Positions 1 to 9,387 are shown, numbered from the stretch's first letter. The stretch: 64,000 nucleotides of DNA from Salinisphaera sp963835375 (GCA_963835375.1 CAWIGB010000032.1:122143-186142), one strand, 5' to 3'. The notes: generated by a model from the letters alone, not told the origin. Made by a program: numbers and translations.

Positions 1-548
1 CTCCGGCGTTTTCGCGCCGCGTTTTTTCGGCTCGATCGCCCAAAACGGGGGCCTGCCAGTGGTCTCGGCTGTACCATCCAGCGCGCGGGCGAGCAGCCGC
101 ATGCCGGCAACGCCGTCGATCAGCGAATGATGAATCTTCAGATACAGCGCAAACCGGCGGTTCTCCAATCCTTCGATCAGATGGCGTTCCCAGGGCGGAT
201 AATCGAAATCGATCGGGTGGCTATGCAGCCGCGAGGTCAATGTGCCGAGTTCGACCTCGCCGCCCGGCGAGGGCAGCGCCGAATGACGAAAGTGATAGTC
301 GACGTCGATCTCGTCAAGCAGCTCCCATTCGGGTACGACGCTGCGCAGACGTCCCGAACGCAGACGCTGATTCCATGGCCGAAACGCCAGCGGGAAACGC
401 CGCCAATGGTCGACCAGCGCTGGCAAAAATCCGCCGGCGCGTCGTCAGGAAGCTTGAACGTCAGCAGGCCGCCAAGCTGCATCGGAGCATTGGGGGTCTC
501 CACGTTGAGCCACGCGGTATCCACCAGGTTGAGTCGTTTGGTTTGCAT
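1..548 (-). CDS. Wax ester synthase/diacylglycerol acyltransferase, 5' part, frameshifted
   Basis: WS/DGAT enzymes join acyl-CoA to fatty alcohols or diacylglycerol to make storage wax esters and triacylglycerol at the inner membrane. The N-terminus after the ATG at 546-548 (LNLVDTAWLNVETPNAP) is typical of the family, and the catalytic HHxxxDG motif reads HHSLIDG at 112-132. About 180 of the usual 450-480 residues are present; the gene leaves the window at its left edge. Up to about residue 43 one frame is used, then the reading continues in another frame. Adding one base to the A-run at 425-429 restores ADFLPALVDHWRRFP, so a missing base is more likely than a real mutation. The family call is firm; whether the gene is functional cannot be told here. 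Confidence 0.85.
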
Positions 549-625
549 ATCTCACCTCGCGCAGCCCGCTTTTGTCTAGTCCCCATCAGCACGGGGGCCG
601 GCACTCAGAATCGAGTATACGGCGA

Positions 626-1076
626 TCACCCGGGCGCGATATCGGGTGGTCCGCCGATGGCACGGAGCGATCGGTCGGCCCGTAAAGAGCCTACCGCGGC
701 GACGATGAACAAGCCCACCGTGCAGGCAGTGGCTGCGAACCAGACCATGCTGCGTAGGCTGGCGCGATCGGTGATATAGCACCAGCCATAGAACAACCGC
801 AGCACGATGAACAGCACCGCCAGCAAATTGACGGCCGCGATCGAGCCGCCAGCGATCACGGCGATGATGACGCCGGCAGCAAACGGCGGGAAGGCCTCGA
901 AGCATTGAGCTGCGCCCAGTACGCCCGCTGCTGGGCGCCTTCGGTGGCTTCCAGCCACTGCCGCGGGATGCGATTGTCTCGGGCCCCATCTTGCGGTCGC
1001 CGGAGAACTTGGCGTAGCCGACAAAACCGACCGGCATGAACGCCGCAATCAATACACACCAATAAGCCAGAATCAT
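626..1076 (-). CDS. MAPEG family membrane protein, frameshifted
   Basis: A small four-helix membrane protein of the MAPEG family (membrane-associated proteins in eicosanoid and glutathione metabolism); bacterial members are mostly uncharacterised. The N-terminal helix is MILAYWCVLIAAFMPVGFV. The conserved loop AQ..EAFPPFAAGV, then a second helix and the signature RLFYGWCYITDRASLRSMVW, mark the family. These parts lie in three different frames: the first shift is near 980, the second near 915. Total length of about 150 residues fits an intact MAPEG protein. It ends 78 bases before WS/DGAT begins, on the same strand, so co-transcription is possible. The substrate is unknown. Confidence 0.75.
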
Positions 1077-1109
1077 CCGATCCCCCTTTGTTGTTAGTTG
1101 CGGCGGACC

Positions 1110-2230
1110 TCAGCCGCGCTCTTCGATTGGCAGGAAATCACGCATTTCCGGGCCGACGTATTCGGCACTCGGCCGGATCAGGCGATTGTCCGCCCGCTGC
1201 TCGAAGATATGCGCGCCCCAGCCGGTCAGCCGCGAGATCACGAAGATCGGAGTGAACAGAGCCGTCGGGATACCCAGGAAGTGATAGGCCGTCGCGTGAT
1301 AGAAGTCCGCATTGGGGAACATGCTCTTCTCGTCCCACATGACCTGTTCGATGCGCTCGGAGATCGCGTAGAGATTGCGCTTGTAGTCGTCATCGCCGGC
1401 AAACTTCTCCGCCCATTCCTTGATGATGGGTGCGCGGATCGCCGGTCTTGTAGACCCGGTGGCCAAAACCCATGATCTTTTCCTTGCGCGCCAGCATCCC
1501 GCAGGCCGCGCTCGGCGTCGTCCGGATCCTTGAAGGGCTGGATCAGCTCCATCGCCTCCTCGTTGGCGCCGCCATGCAGCGGTCCACGCAGGGCACCGAT
1601 CGCGCCGACGATCGCCGAATAGAAATCCGACAGCGTCGCGGTGATCACCCGGGCGGTGAAGGTGGAGGCGTTGAACTCGTGTTCGGCATACAGGATCAGC
1701 GACGTCGACATGGCCTTGATGCGTCCTCGCTGGGCTTTTCGCCGTGCAGCAGATGCAGGAAATGGCCGCCGACCGTCTCGTCGTCGGTCTCGACCTCGAT
1801 GCGTTTGCCGCGTGCGTGAAGTGGTACCAGTACAGCAGCATCGACGGAAGCGGCCAGCAGGCGGTCGGCCACGTCGTGCTGCTGCTCGGCCGGGTCGTTC
1901 TCCTGCTCGAGCGTACCCAGTACCGACGCGCCGGTGCGCATCACATCCATGGGGTGCGTGTCCGCCGGCAGGATCTCGAGCGCGGTCTTGACGCCGTCGG
2001 GCAGACCGCGCAAGCCGCCAGGCGCTGCTGTAGGCATCGAGCTGGCTCTGGTTGGGCAGCTCGCCGTAGAGCATGAGATAGGCGACTTCCTCGAACTGCG
2101 CCTTGGCGGCGAGATCCTCGATGAGGTAACCGCGATAGGTCAGGCCGACGCCCTTCTTGCCGACGGTACAGATGGCGGTCTTGCCGGCGGTGACGCCCGC
2201 CAGGCCCGCGGTGTTTTCGCTGCTGCTCAT
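1110..2230 (-). CDS. prpC: 2-Methylcitrate synthase, several frameshifts
   Basis: Condenses propionyl-CoA with oxaloacetate to 2-methylcitrate, the first step of the methylcitrate cycle. The N-terminus (GKTAICTVGKKGVGLTYRGY, FEEVAYLMLYGELP) and middle (HPMDVMRTGASVLG, GGHFLHLLHGEKPS, YAEHEFNASTFTARVI) match PrpC better than the longer GltA citrate synthases. The active-site His lies in LHGGANE near 1,568, the second in GFGHRVYK near 1,465, and the Asp in PNADFYHA near 1,305. These blocks fall in different frames, so at least four single-base shifts split the gene as written (near 2,030, 1,725, 1,500 and 1,440). Length of about 373 residues is normal. It begins 48 bases after acuI on the same strand, so the two may form an operon; no prpB, prpD or acnD is seen. 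Confidence 0.9.
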
Positions 2231-2278
2231 CCCATGCTCCTCGATGTGCTCGTTGTACTAGCCTGATCGCCGTCGTGA

Positions 2279-3266
2279 TCAGCCCTGAATGTCGACCACC
2301 GTACGACCGGTGTTCTTGCCGGCCATGATCGAGTCGCACACGTCGAACACCTCGCCCAGGGCGACGGTCTGGCTGGCGATGGTTTCCAGATGGGCCGGTT
2401 TGTGCGCGCCGGACAGCTCGCCCCAGATCTGTTCGCGCCACGGCTGCGGACATTCCACCGAATGGATGCCCAGCAACGACACGCCGCGCAGAATGAAGGG
2501 CATGACGGTGGTGGCGAGCTTGGGCCCGCCGGCCAGGCCGATGGCGGCCACGTTCCCGTACGGCTGAATCTGGGCCACGATATTCGCCAGCAGTTCGCCG
2601 CCGACGGCATCGATGGCACCGGCATATACCGGCTTGCCGAGCGGCTTGCCCTCGAGATCGAGCGCATCCGGCGTGATGACGTCGCTCGCACCCAGCTTCT
2701 TGAGGAAATCGCCTTCGCTGTCGGCCTTGCGCGAAACGGCGACCACCTCGTAAGCCGCGACGCGCCAGCAGATCGACCGCGAACATGCCCACGCCGCCGG
2801 TGGCGCCGGTGACCAGGATCGGGCCGTCTTCAGGCTTCTGGAAGTTGTCTTCCATGCGTTTGATCGCCATGCCGGCGGTGAATCCGGCGGTGCCCAGCGC
2901 CATGGTCTCCCACAGGCTCAGCCCGTCCGGGCGAGCGATGACCAGATCCCCCGGCACGCGCACGTACTCGGCCAGGCCGCCGTCGCGCATTTCGCTCAAG
3001 AACCAGCCGGTGACCACGACTTCGTCGCCGGGCGCGAAGCGGTCATCGCCGCTTTCCTCGACCACGCCGGCCACGTCGATGCCGGCATTGAGCGGTCGCT
3101 TGCGCGCGATCTTGCCCTTGCCGGTGATCGCGAGCGCATCCTTGAAGTTGAGCGACGAGTAGGTCGACTTGATCACGACGTTGCCATCGGACAGGTCGGC
3201 GATCTCCATGTCGGTGATGTCGGCCGAGGTGCCATTATCTGTATCGACGATGCGTATTGCTTTCAT
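2279..3266 (-). CDS. acuI: Acrylyl-CoA reductase AcuI/YhdH family, one frameshift
   Basis: Zinc-independent medium-chain dehydrogenase that reduces acryloyl-CoA to propionyl-CoA with NADPH. The start MKAIRIVDTDNG and YSSLNFKDALAITGKGKI, then the nucleotide-binding loop VTGATGGVGMFAVDLL, follow E. coli YhdH/AcuI closely, as does the C-terminal half with VYAGAIDAVGGELLANI and TTVMPFILRGVSLLGI. A single shift near 2,755 separates the halves (LLARRGYEVVAVSRKADSEG after correction). Being just upstream of prpC, it would feed propionyl-CoA into the methylcitrate cycle, which suggests use of acrylate, 3-hydroxypropionate or DMSP-derived carbon. That pathway role is inference. Confidence 0.88.
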
Positions 3267-3478
3267 GTTCGGCTCTCGATGCGGCAAGTACAGGCCGCGT
3301 TTGTACCATACTGAACGCCTGTTCGGCAGCCGTGCGCGCCCGCGCTTTCGGTCATGGCCTGCCCCAGGCCGCATGTCGAAAGGGCCGTGCCGCCGTCCGA
3401 CCGCAAGCACCGTATCTTGAGCAGGCGCAGCCTCCGGCGTAGGCTTGCGGCAATCGATTTTCAGTCAAGGACCTGCAA

Positions 3479-3687
3479 ATGAGCGACAACGTATACAAAT
3501 CCGTCGAACTGACCGGTTCTTCCGAAACCAGCCAGGAAGACGCCGTGCGCAAGGCCATCAAGGAAGCCTCGAAGACGATCAAGCACATGCGCTGGTTCGA
3601 GGTCACCGGCACGCGCGGACATATCGAGAACGGCGAGGTCGCCCACTGGCAGGTGTCGATCAAGGTCGGCTTCACGCTCGACGATAG
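3479..3687 (+). CDS. Dodecin (flavin-storage protein)
   Basis: Dodecins are 65-71 residue proteins that form hollow dodecamers and bind riboflavin or FMN pairs. MSDNVYKSVELTGSSE, a central helix (EDAVRKAIKEASKTI), MRWFEVTGTRGHI with the flavin-stacking Trp, and the last strand WQVSIKVGFTLD give the complete fold in 69 residues. No stop codon follows in frame: the reading continues through 16 bases into pdxH, giving one open frame to 4,345. A TAG stands one frame off at 3,685-3,687, exactly where a dodecin should end, so one missing T (GATTAG read as GATAG) would explain the apparent fusion. I give the expected dodecin end. Confidence 0.85.
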
Positions 3688-3703
3688 CCGGGAGTCACCA
3701 CGG

Positions 3704-4345
3704 ATGTCCGATCAGCCGAGTGCCTGGCAGGGCGACCTCGACCGCCAGGATCTGGTCGAGGCGAACGTGCCGGCCGATCCCCTGCTGCTGTTTGCCGACT
3801 GGTATGCACAGGCGCAGCAGTCGACGATGATCGAACCCACGGCCATGACGCTGGCCACGGTGGACGCCGACGGCCAACCGTCGGCGCGCATCGTGCTCCT
3901 CAAGGGCTTCGACGAGAACGGCTTTCGCTTCTATACCAACTATGAAAGCCGCAAGGGCCGGGCGCTGGCGGCGCATCCGCAGGCGGCGCTGGTGTTCTGG
4001 TGGGAGCCCTGCGAGCGTCAGGTGCGCGTGAACGGAACGGTTCGCAAGCTCGACGCCGCCCGCTCCGACAGCTATTTCGCGAACCGCTCGCGAGGCAGCC
4101 GGCTGGGCGCACACGCGTCGCCGCAAAGCCGCGTGCTGGCCGACCGTGGCGAGCTCGACCGGCGTCTGGCCGCCGTCGAGGCACGTTTTGCCGAGCAGGA
4201 TGTCGAACGCCCCGAGCACTGGGGCGGCTATGCCCTGCACCCCGAGGCGATCGAGTTCTGGCAGGCGCGGCGCAGCCGGCTGCACGACCGCCTCCGCTAC
4301 CGGCTCGAGGCCGGCACCTGGCGGCTGGAGCGACTGGCCCCCTGA
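3704..4345 (+). CDS. pdxH: Pyridoxamine/pyridoxine 5'-phosphate oxidase
   Basis: FMN-dependent enzyme that oxidises pyridoxine 5'-phosphate or pyridoxamine 5'-phosphate to pyridoxal 5'-phosphate in the vitamin B6 pathway. 213 residues is the normal length. Family blocks are DPLLLFADWYAQA, PTAMTLATVDADGQPSARIVLLK, FYTNYESRKGR, ALVFWWEPCERQVRVNG and the C-terminal PEAIEFWQARRSRLHDRLRY with the PLP/FMN site arginines. The ATG at 3,704 has its own Shine-Dalgarno GGGAG at 3,690-3,694, nine bases upstream, so it is translated independently even though the dodecin frame reads into it. Pairing a flavin store with an FMN enzyme is a sensible neighbourhood. Confidence 0.95.
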   Translation: MSDQPSAWQGDLDRQDLVEANVPADPLLLFADWYAQAQQSTMIEPTAMTLATVDADGQPSARIVLLKGFDENGFRFYTNYESRKGRALAAHPQAALVFWWEPCERQVRVNGTVRKLDAARSDSYFANRSRGSRLGAHASPQSRVLADRGELDRRLAAVEARFAEQDVERPEHWGGYALHPEAIEFWQARRSRLHDRLRYRLEAGTWRLERLAP

Positions 4346-4431
4346 CGTACGCGGGCACCGCTTCGCCTGCGGCCGCCCGGAACCGACGCAAGTGAACAGC
4401 CGGCAACACGGCTTACATCAATGAACAAAGG

Positions 4432-5430
4432 ATGCGCGGCATGCGGGCGATGGATAGGGCAAACGCAGCAATGAAGCATGCGCTGGGTCCGCTGGGCCTT
4501 GTCGTGGCCATGCTTGCGATATGTCTGGCGCCGGCGCTCGCGGGATTCGGCGGGGCCGATGCGGCGATGTACGCCATGCCCGCCGATCACGCCGACCTGG
4601 TCGGCGAAATCCAGCATATCAAGACGAAGGAGTCCGATACCTTCGTCAAGCTCGCCCGCGAGTACAACGTGGGCTATCGCGAGCTGCGTCTGGCCAATCC
4701 CGAGGTCGACCCCTGGTTGCCCGGCGACGGCACGCCGATGATCATCCCCACGCGCTATGTGCTGCCGGACGCGCCGCGCAAGGGCCTGGTGATCAACATC
4801 CCGGAAATGCGGATCTACTACTATCCGGCCCAGGGCAGCCCCTATGCCGGCAAGGTGGTCACCTACCCGCTGGGCATCGGCCGCGAAGGCTGGTCGACGC
4901 CGCTGGGCACCACGAGCATCGTGCGCAAGAAGGCCGACCCGACCTGGACACCGACCGCCTCGATACGCGCGGAACACGCCGAGTCCGGCGACACGCTGCC
5001 TGCAGTGGTCGCCGCCGGGCCCGACAACCCGCTCGGCCAGCATGCACTTTATCTGGGCTTGGCGTCGTATCTGCTGCACGGCACCAACAAGCCCGCGGGC
5101 ATCGGCCTGAAGGTGTCGCACGGCTGCATCCGCCTGTATCCGGAAGACATCGCCGCCCTGTTCGACATGGTGCCGGTGGGCACGCCGGTGAACATCATCA
5201 GCCAGCCCTACAAGATCGGCTGGGAGGGCAACACGCTATTCATCGAGTCGCATCCGCCCGATGCCAACGGCGACGCACCGGTGCGCTCGTATACGCCCTG
5301 GGTCGAGGAACTCATCGCCGCCACCAAGTCGCATGCCGATGCGCCGGTGGACTGGGATCGCGCCCAGAAGGTGGTGGAAAGCGCCGACGGCATTCCCGAG
5401 GCCATTGGGGTTCAGATCGGCAGGCGCTAG
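4432..5430 (+). CDS. L,D-transpeptidase (YkuD domain, ErfK/YbiS type)
   Basis: Periplasmic enzyme of the ErfK/YbiS/YcfS class, which in E. coli attaches Lpp to peptidoglycan or makes 3-3 crosslinks. A signal peptide (hydrophobic LGLVVAMLAICLAPALAG) is followed by a LysM-like segment (ESDTFVKLAREYNVGYRELR, LPGDGTPMIIP) at about residues 62-108. The catalytic domain has HGTNKPAGIG and SHGCIRL at 5,116-5,136; Cys is residue 232 from this start. Starts at 4,441 or 4,450 are also possible. Length of 332 residues is usual. It converges on an Lpp-like lipoprotein gene across a shared terminator, which suggests that protein as its substrate. Confidence 0.92.
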   Translation: MRGMRAMDRANAAMKHALGPLGLVVAMLAICLAPALAGFGGADAAMYAMPADHADLVGEIQHIKTKESDTFVKLAREYNVGYRELRLANPEVDPWLPGDGTPMIIPTRYVLPDAPRKGLVINIPEMRIYYYPAQGSPYAGKVVTYPLGIGREGWSTPLGTTSIVRKKADPTWTPTASIRAEHAESGDTLPAVVAAGPDNPLGQHALYLGLASYLLHGTNKPAGIGLKVSHGCIRLYPEDIAALFDMVPVGTPVNIISQPYKIGWEGNTLFIESHPPDANGDAPVRSYTPWVEELIAATKSHADAPVDWDRAQKVVESADGIPEAIGVQIGRR

Positions 5431-5454
5431 CGCGCAGACGCGCGTTGCAGACAC

Positions 5455-5484
5455 AAAAAAGCCCCGCACAACGGCGGGGCTTTT
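5455..5484. terminator. Bidirectional intrinsic terminator
   Basis: Stem GCCCCGC (5,461-5,467) and GCGGGGC (5,474-5,480), with a six-base loop, an A-run on the left (5,455-5,460) and a T-run on the right (5,481-5,484). It can end transcription from both sides and lies between the convergent L,D-transpeptidase and lipoprotein genes. Confidence 0.88.
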
Positions 5485-5524
5485 CCATGGCCGGCCCGCT
5501 GGCGCGGGCCGGCCGGCAACGCGC

Positions 5525-5779
5525 CTACTTGCGCTGCGAGCTCTCGAACATGCGCTCGATGCGCTGCGAGTTCGCCTGGCTGGCCGACTTGGCTTCCTGG
5601 GCGGTCTGCATCGCACGGTTGGCGGTGCTCTGGGCTTCGTTGGCCGTGGTCTGGGCCGACTCGGCCTTGCGCATGGCCTGGTCGATCTGGGCCTGGGTGG
5701 CGTCGTTGTTGCTCGCGCAACCGGCCGCCGCGGCTACAACACCAACCACGAACGCGGATTTCAGCAGCGTTTTGGTCAT
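5525..5779 (-). CDS. Lpp/OprI-like outer-membrane lipoprotein
   Basis: An 84-residue small lipoprotein. The signal MTKTLLKSAFVVGVVAAAAGC ends in a lipobox with Cys at residue 21. An alanine-rich heptad coiled coil (IDQAMRKAESAQTTANEAQ, TANRAMQTAQEAKSAS) fills the rest and ends in ...FESSQRK. A C-terminal Lys is the residue by which Lpp is bound covalently to peptidoglycan. A good Shine-Dalgarno (AGGAG) precedes the ATG at 5,777-5,779. Family membership is clear; covalent linkage by the neighbouring L,D-transpeptidase is inferred from the C-terminal Lys and the gene pairing. Confidence 0.88.
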   Translation of the reverse strand: MTKTLLKSAFVVGVVAAAAGCASNNDATQAQIDQAMRKAESAQTTANEAQSTANRAMQTAQEAKSASQANSQRIERMFESSQRK

Positions 5780-5958
5780 AATCAAAACTCCTGTCACTTG
5801 TGAACAATGGCCGGAAAACGCCCGGCAGCGCGAACAAATTAGCACAGCAGGCGTTCTTTGTAGATCACCCGCGCCGGCCCGGTCTTGCTGTCCCCCCCCC
5901 GGGGACTGCGCACGCCGCGCACCCGCGACCGGCGTATCCAACGGACGACTGCTAAGAC

Positions 5959-7064
5959 ATGAGCGAAACCCTCTGTTCGATGAAATCGAAGCCGAAGGCG
6001 GCCGCCGCGTGGCGCGGGTGACCCTGAACAGCCCCGACACCCGCAACGCCCTGACACTGAAATGATCGAGCCGCTCTACAAGCAGCTCACGGCCTGGGAT
6101 GCGGATAGGACATCGCCTGTAACGTGATCGATGCCAACGGCGAACCGGCCTTCTGCGCGGGCGGCAACATCATCGCCCTCTACAACGGCATGACCGGCCA
6201 GGGCGATCCGGACTACCCGGCGCGTTTCCTGACCCTCGAATACCGGCTCTGCCACGCCATCCACATGCTCAAGACGCCCTGCCTGGTCTGGAGCCACGGC
6301 CTGGTCATGGGTGGCGGCATGGGGCTGTTCGCAGGCGCCTCGCATCGCGTGGTCACCGAAACCTCGGCGCTGGCGATGCCCGAAATCCGGATCGGTCTGT
6401 TTCCCGACTGCGGCGCCACCTGGCTTTTCAACCGCATGCCGCCGCGCCTCGGCCGGTTCGTGGCCCTGACCGGCGCCACGCTGGGCGGTGAGGATGCGCT
6501 GGTCTGCGGGCTGGCCGATCGGGCCATCGCGCATGCAGCCAAGAACGACGTGATCGAGGCGCTGACGCGAGTCGATGACTGGAGCCAGGCGCATGCCGCG
6601 GTCGGGCGCGTGCTGCGCCGCGTGTCACAGGAGCAACCGGTCACGCTGCCCGAATCCAAGCTGCTGGCACATGCCGCGACCATCCGCGAGGCCACCGACG
6701 CGGCGACGCTGGCGGGGATCGTCAGCGGCATCCGCAAGCTCACCACCAGCGAGGACGAATGGCTGGCCCAGGCCGCGACCAATCTGGCCAACGGCTGTCC
6801 GGTGACCGCGCACCTGATCCATCGCCAGCTCGGCGGCGGTCGCTTCTGTCGCTCAAACAGGCGGTGATGCGCGAACTCAAGATGGCGCTGCAGTGCTGCC
6901 GGCATCCGGATTTCGCCGAAGGCGTGCGCGCCCTGCTCCTCGACAAGGACCGCCAGCCCGTATGGCATTTCGAGTCGGTGGCCGAGGTACCGGCCGACTA
7001 TGTCGACGCGCATTTTCGGGCACCCTGGGACGGCGATCATCCGCTCAAGGATCTTCCGGACTAA
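5959..7064 (+). CDS. 3-Hydroxyisobutyryl-CoA hydrolase family protein, frameshifted
   Basis: Crotonase-fold enzyme of valine catabolism that releases 3-hydroxyisobutyrate from its CoA ester. The oxyanion-hole block is PAFCAGGNIIALYNG, followed by SHGLVMGGGMGLFAGASHRVVTE and the hydrolase-typical AMPEIRIGLFPDCGATW. The C-terminal HPDFAEGVRALLLDKDRQPVWHF separates HIBCH from simple enoyl-CoA hydratases. Length of about 368 residues fits. The N-terminal 55 residues (FDEIEAEGGRRVARVTLNSP, then RNALTL, then CNVIDANGE) jump between frames near 5,975, 6,058 and 6,110, and a further shift lies near 6,840. Sequence errors seem the likeliest cause because the corrected protein looks intact. Confidence 0.85.
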
Positions 7065-7452
7065 AGCCTGAGTGTAACGTGCCGCCCACCCCCCCCCGCC
7101 CCTCAGCCTTGCTGGCGTCGAGCTGGCGCGCGAATCTGTATTCGACCCGCCTCTCTCTACGACGAGATCGACCGGAGGGATCCGCCTGCCGCGCCCTTCC
7201 GACGGCACGCATTGCTGACTCGGCAGCGCGGGGATCCCTTCTCAGCGTCACCTCTCTATGGGGGGCCCGAGAAGTGATCCCCCCCCCAGGGCGAGACCAA
7301 AAGAGAACCGACCAGCAACGCGAAACCAAAGGGGCAACCGCCCCGAAACCCCCATGAAGAGTCCGGACCCGACCTCCCCGAGCGAACCCCAGCCAGAGGA
7401 TCTCTGGCGGGCAGCCGAAAGCAGGATAGAAGCTAACCCAAGCAAAACAAAG
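7065..7452. other. Gene-free stretch with C9 tracts and a long hairpin
   Basis: 388 bases between the convergent hydrolase and selO genes. No convincing reading frame is present. Two runs of nine C occur (7,089-7,097 and 7,279-7,287). The second abuts an imperfect inverted repeat: GGGGATCCCTTCTC at 7,230-7,243 pairs with GAGAAGTGATCCCC at 7,269-7,282 (13 of 14 positions, 25-base loop). A small hairpin GGGGC-AACC-GCCCC lies near 7,331. Its function is unknown; it may serve as a transcription end for either gene. Confidence 0.5.
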
Positions 7453-8956
7453 CTAGGAAGAGCAGCTCAGCACCAGCCCACGCGCCCAGTCGGGCGGCAG
7501 CCGCGCATAGTCGGACTTGTCGGACTGTTCGTCGAACGGACGCCGCAGAACATCGTGCAAGCGCTCGAGTTCGCTGAAATCGCCCTCCTGGGCGCGATCG
7601 ATCGCCTCCTGCGCCAGATAGTTGCGCAGGATGTACTTGGGATTGGTCAGGCGCATGCGCTCGGCGCGCGGGCCATCGTCGGCCCCCTCGTCGCCCAGGC
7701 GCCGGCGCCAGTCCGCCAGCCACGCCGAGGCCGCGTCGCGATCGACGAACTCGTCGATGAACGGCGCATCGGCCGCATCCGGTGCGCTCGACACCTGCCC
7801 GAGCGCACGAAACGTGCGGGTGAAATCGGCGCCGTCGCCGGCCATGGCCCGACCAGGATCGCGCGGTCGTCCTCATGTTCGTCGGGCAAGCCGAGTTTGG
7901 CGCGCATGCGCGCCATGTAGGCGGCGTCGTAATGCCCGCGATAGCTCTCCAGCAGGCGCTGGCCGATCGCCACGGCCTCGTCGGGGACAGCGGACAGCAG
8001 CGGCAGAACCGACTGCACGAAACGGCCGAGATTCCATAAGCCGACCTGGGGCTGCTGGTCGTAGGCGTAGCGCCCACCAGCATCGGTGTGGTTGCAGATC
8101 CAGCCCGGATCGAAGCTGTCCATGAAACCGTAGGGGCCGTAGTCCAGGGTCAGGCCCAGCACCGACATGTTGTCGGTGTTCATCACGCCGTGACAGAACC
8201 CCACCGCCTGCCAGTCGGCGATCAGTTCGGCCGTGCGTTCGATGACGCGCTCGATCCAGGCCTGGTGGCGGGCGTAATCGTCCGCGATAGACGCCAACTC
8301 GGGGAAGTGCTCCTCGATGACGTGGTCCGCCAGCGGCGCCAGATCGTCGAAGCGCCGGGCCTCGAACAGCACCTCGAAACTGCCGAAGCGCACCAGGCTG
8401 GGCGCGACCCGGGTCATGACCGCGGCGGTCTCCACCGTCTCGCGGTACACCGGCGTATCGCTGCCCACGATCGCCAGCGCGCGGGTGGTCGGAATGTTCA
8501 GCGCGGCGAGCGCTTCGCTGGCCAGGTACTCGCGAATCGCCGAACGCAGCACCGCGCGACCATCCGCAAAGCGCGAGAACGGCGTCTTGCCGGCACCCTT
8601 GAGCTGGATTTCGTAGGACTGGCCGCGGGCGTTGCGGATATCGCCGAGGGTGATCGCGCGGCCGTCGCCGAGCTGGCCGGCCCAGACGCCGAACTGATGG
8701 CCGCCGTAGCGATGCGAGGTCGGCTGCGCGCCCGCCGGCGGGGCGTTGCCGGACAGCGCCTCGGCATAACCGGCCGCCCGCGCCCGGGCCGGGTCGATAT
8801 CCAGCAGGGCGGCGACATCGTCATTGAAGACAATGGGATAGGGCGCAGGCAGCGGACTCGGCGCCTGCGCAAAGAACCAGGGCTCGCCCAGCTCGGCCTG
8901 GCGATTGATCCAGTCCAAGGCGAACAGGTCGCGGCGGTGTCTTTGATCGTACTCAT
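7453..8956 (-). CDS. selO: SelO/YdiU protein adenylyltransferase (AMPylator), frameshifted
   Basis: Pseudokinase-fold enzyme that transfers AMP from ATP to Ser/Thr/Tyr of target proteins and is linked to redox stress. Blocks seen: HRYGGHQFGVWAGQLGDGRA, YEIQLKGAGKTPFSR, FCHGVMNTDNMSVLGLTLDYGPYGFMD, and the C-terminal TNPKYILRNYLAQEAI and DEQSDKSDYARLPPDWARGL. The protein ends SCSS, with Cys where eukaryotic SelO carries selenocysteine. About 500 residues, the usual size. One shift near 8,940 joins the start MSTIKD to RRDLFALDWINRQAELGEP, and another near 7,845 joins the body to the C-terminal 130 residues. Both read as single-base errors. Confidence 0.92.
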
Positions 8957-9008
8957 AATGCCAATATGGCGACGCCCGGCGCCTGGCTCAAGCGCCGTGC
9001 CGCCCGCG

Positions 9009-9387
9009 CTACTGGCTGTTGCTGTCGTCGGCCGGCTGACAGTAGGTCGCGTCGGGTCGCCGCTGCCGTCCTGAATCTCGACCTGGCGCGAATCCGCCTG
9101 CTTGCGGCATTCGGCCTGACGCCGCTTCATTTCCGCGGTCAGGCGCTGCTGCTCGTGCTCATAGGTCGAACGCGCATTCTGCAGGCGCTCGATATCGGTG
9201 GACAGGTTGTCGCGATCGCGCTCGACCGTGCCACGGGCGTTCGGGTGCGCCCACCGCCTCGAAGGCATCGACCGGCTCGTTGAGCGCGCCGGCGGCGGCG
9301 GCTGGATCGTTGCGCAGCCAGCCAAGGCCGCACGCCAGGACCACGTTGCACACGGCAGCGCGACCCGAATGATGCGGCCCTGTTCAT
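9009..9387 (-). CDS. Small envelope-type coiled-coil protein of unknown function, frameshifted
   Basis: I do not recognise a family. After correction a short hydrophobic or secretion-like N-terminus (start ATG 9,385-9,387) is followed by an acidic segment (ALNEPVDAFEAVGA). A charged coiled coil comes next (ERDRDNLSTDIERLQNARST, HEQQRLTAEMKRRQAECRKQ), then a short tail ending TYCQPADDSNSQ and TAG at 9,009-9,011. The segments are in three frames, so at least three shifts are needed, and the exact N-terminus is uncertain; a lipobox-like LAGC also appears in one frame. It lies 52 bases upstream of selO on the same strand. Existence of a gene is likely from the coherent coiled-coil segment and the flanking spacing; function is open. 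Confidence 0.45.

Noticed and set aside
7453..7470. Selenocysteine in SelO
   Set aside because: The C-terminal motif reads SCSS with a normal Cys codon. No TGA is read in frame and no SECIS-like need arises.
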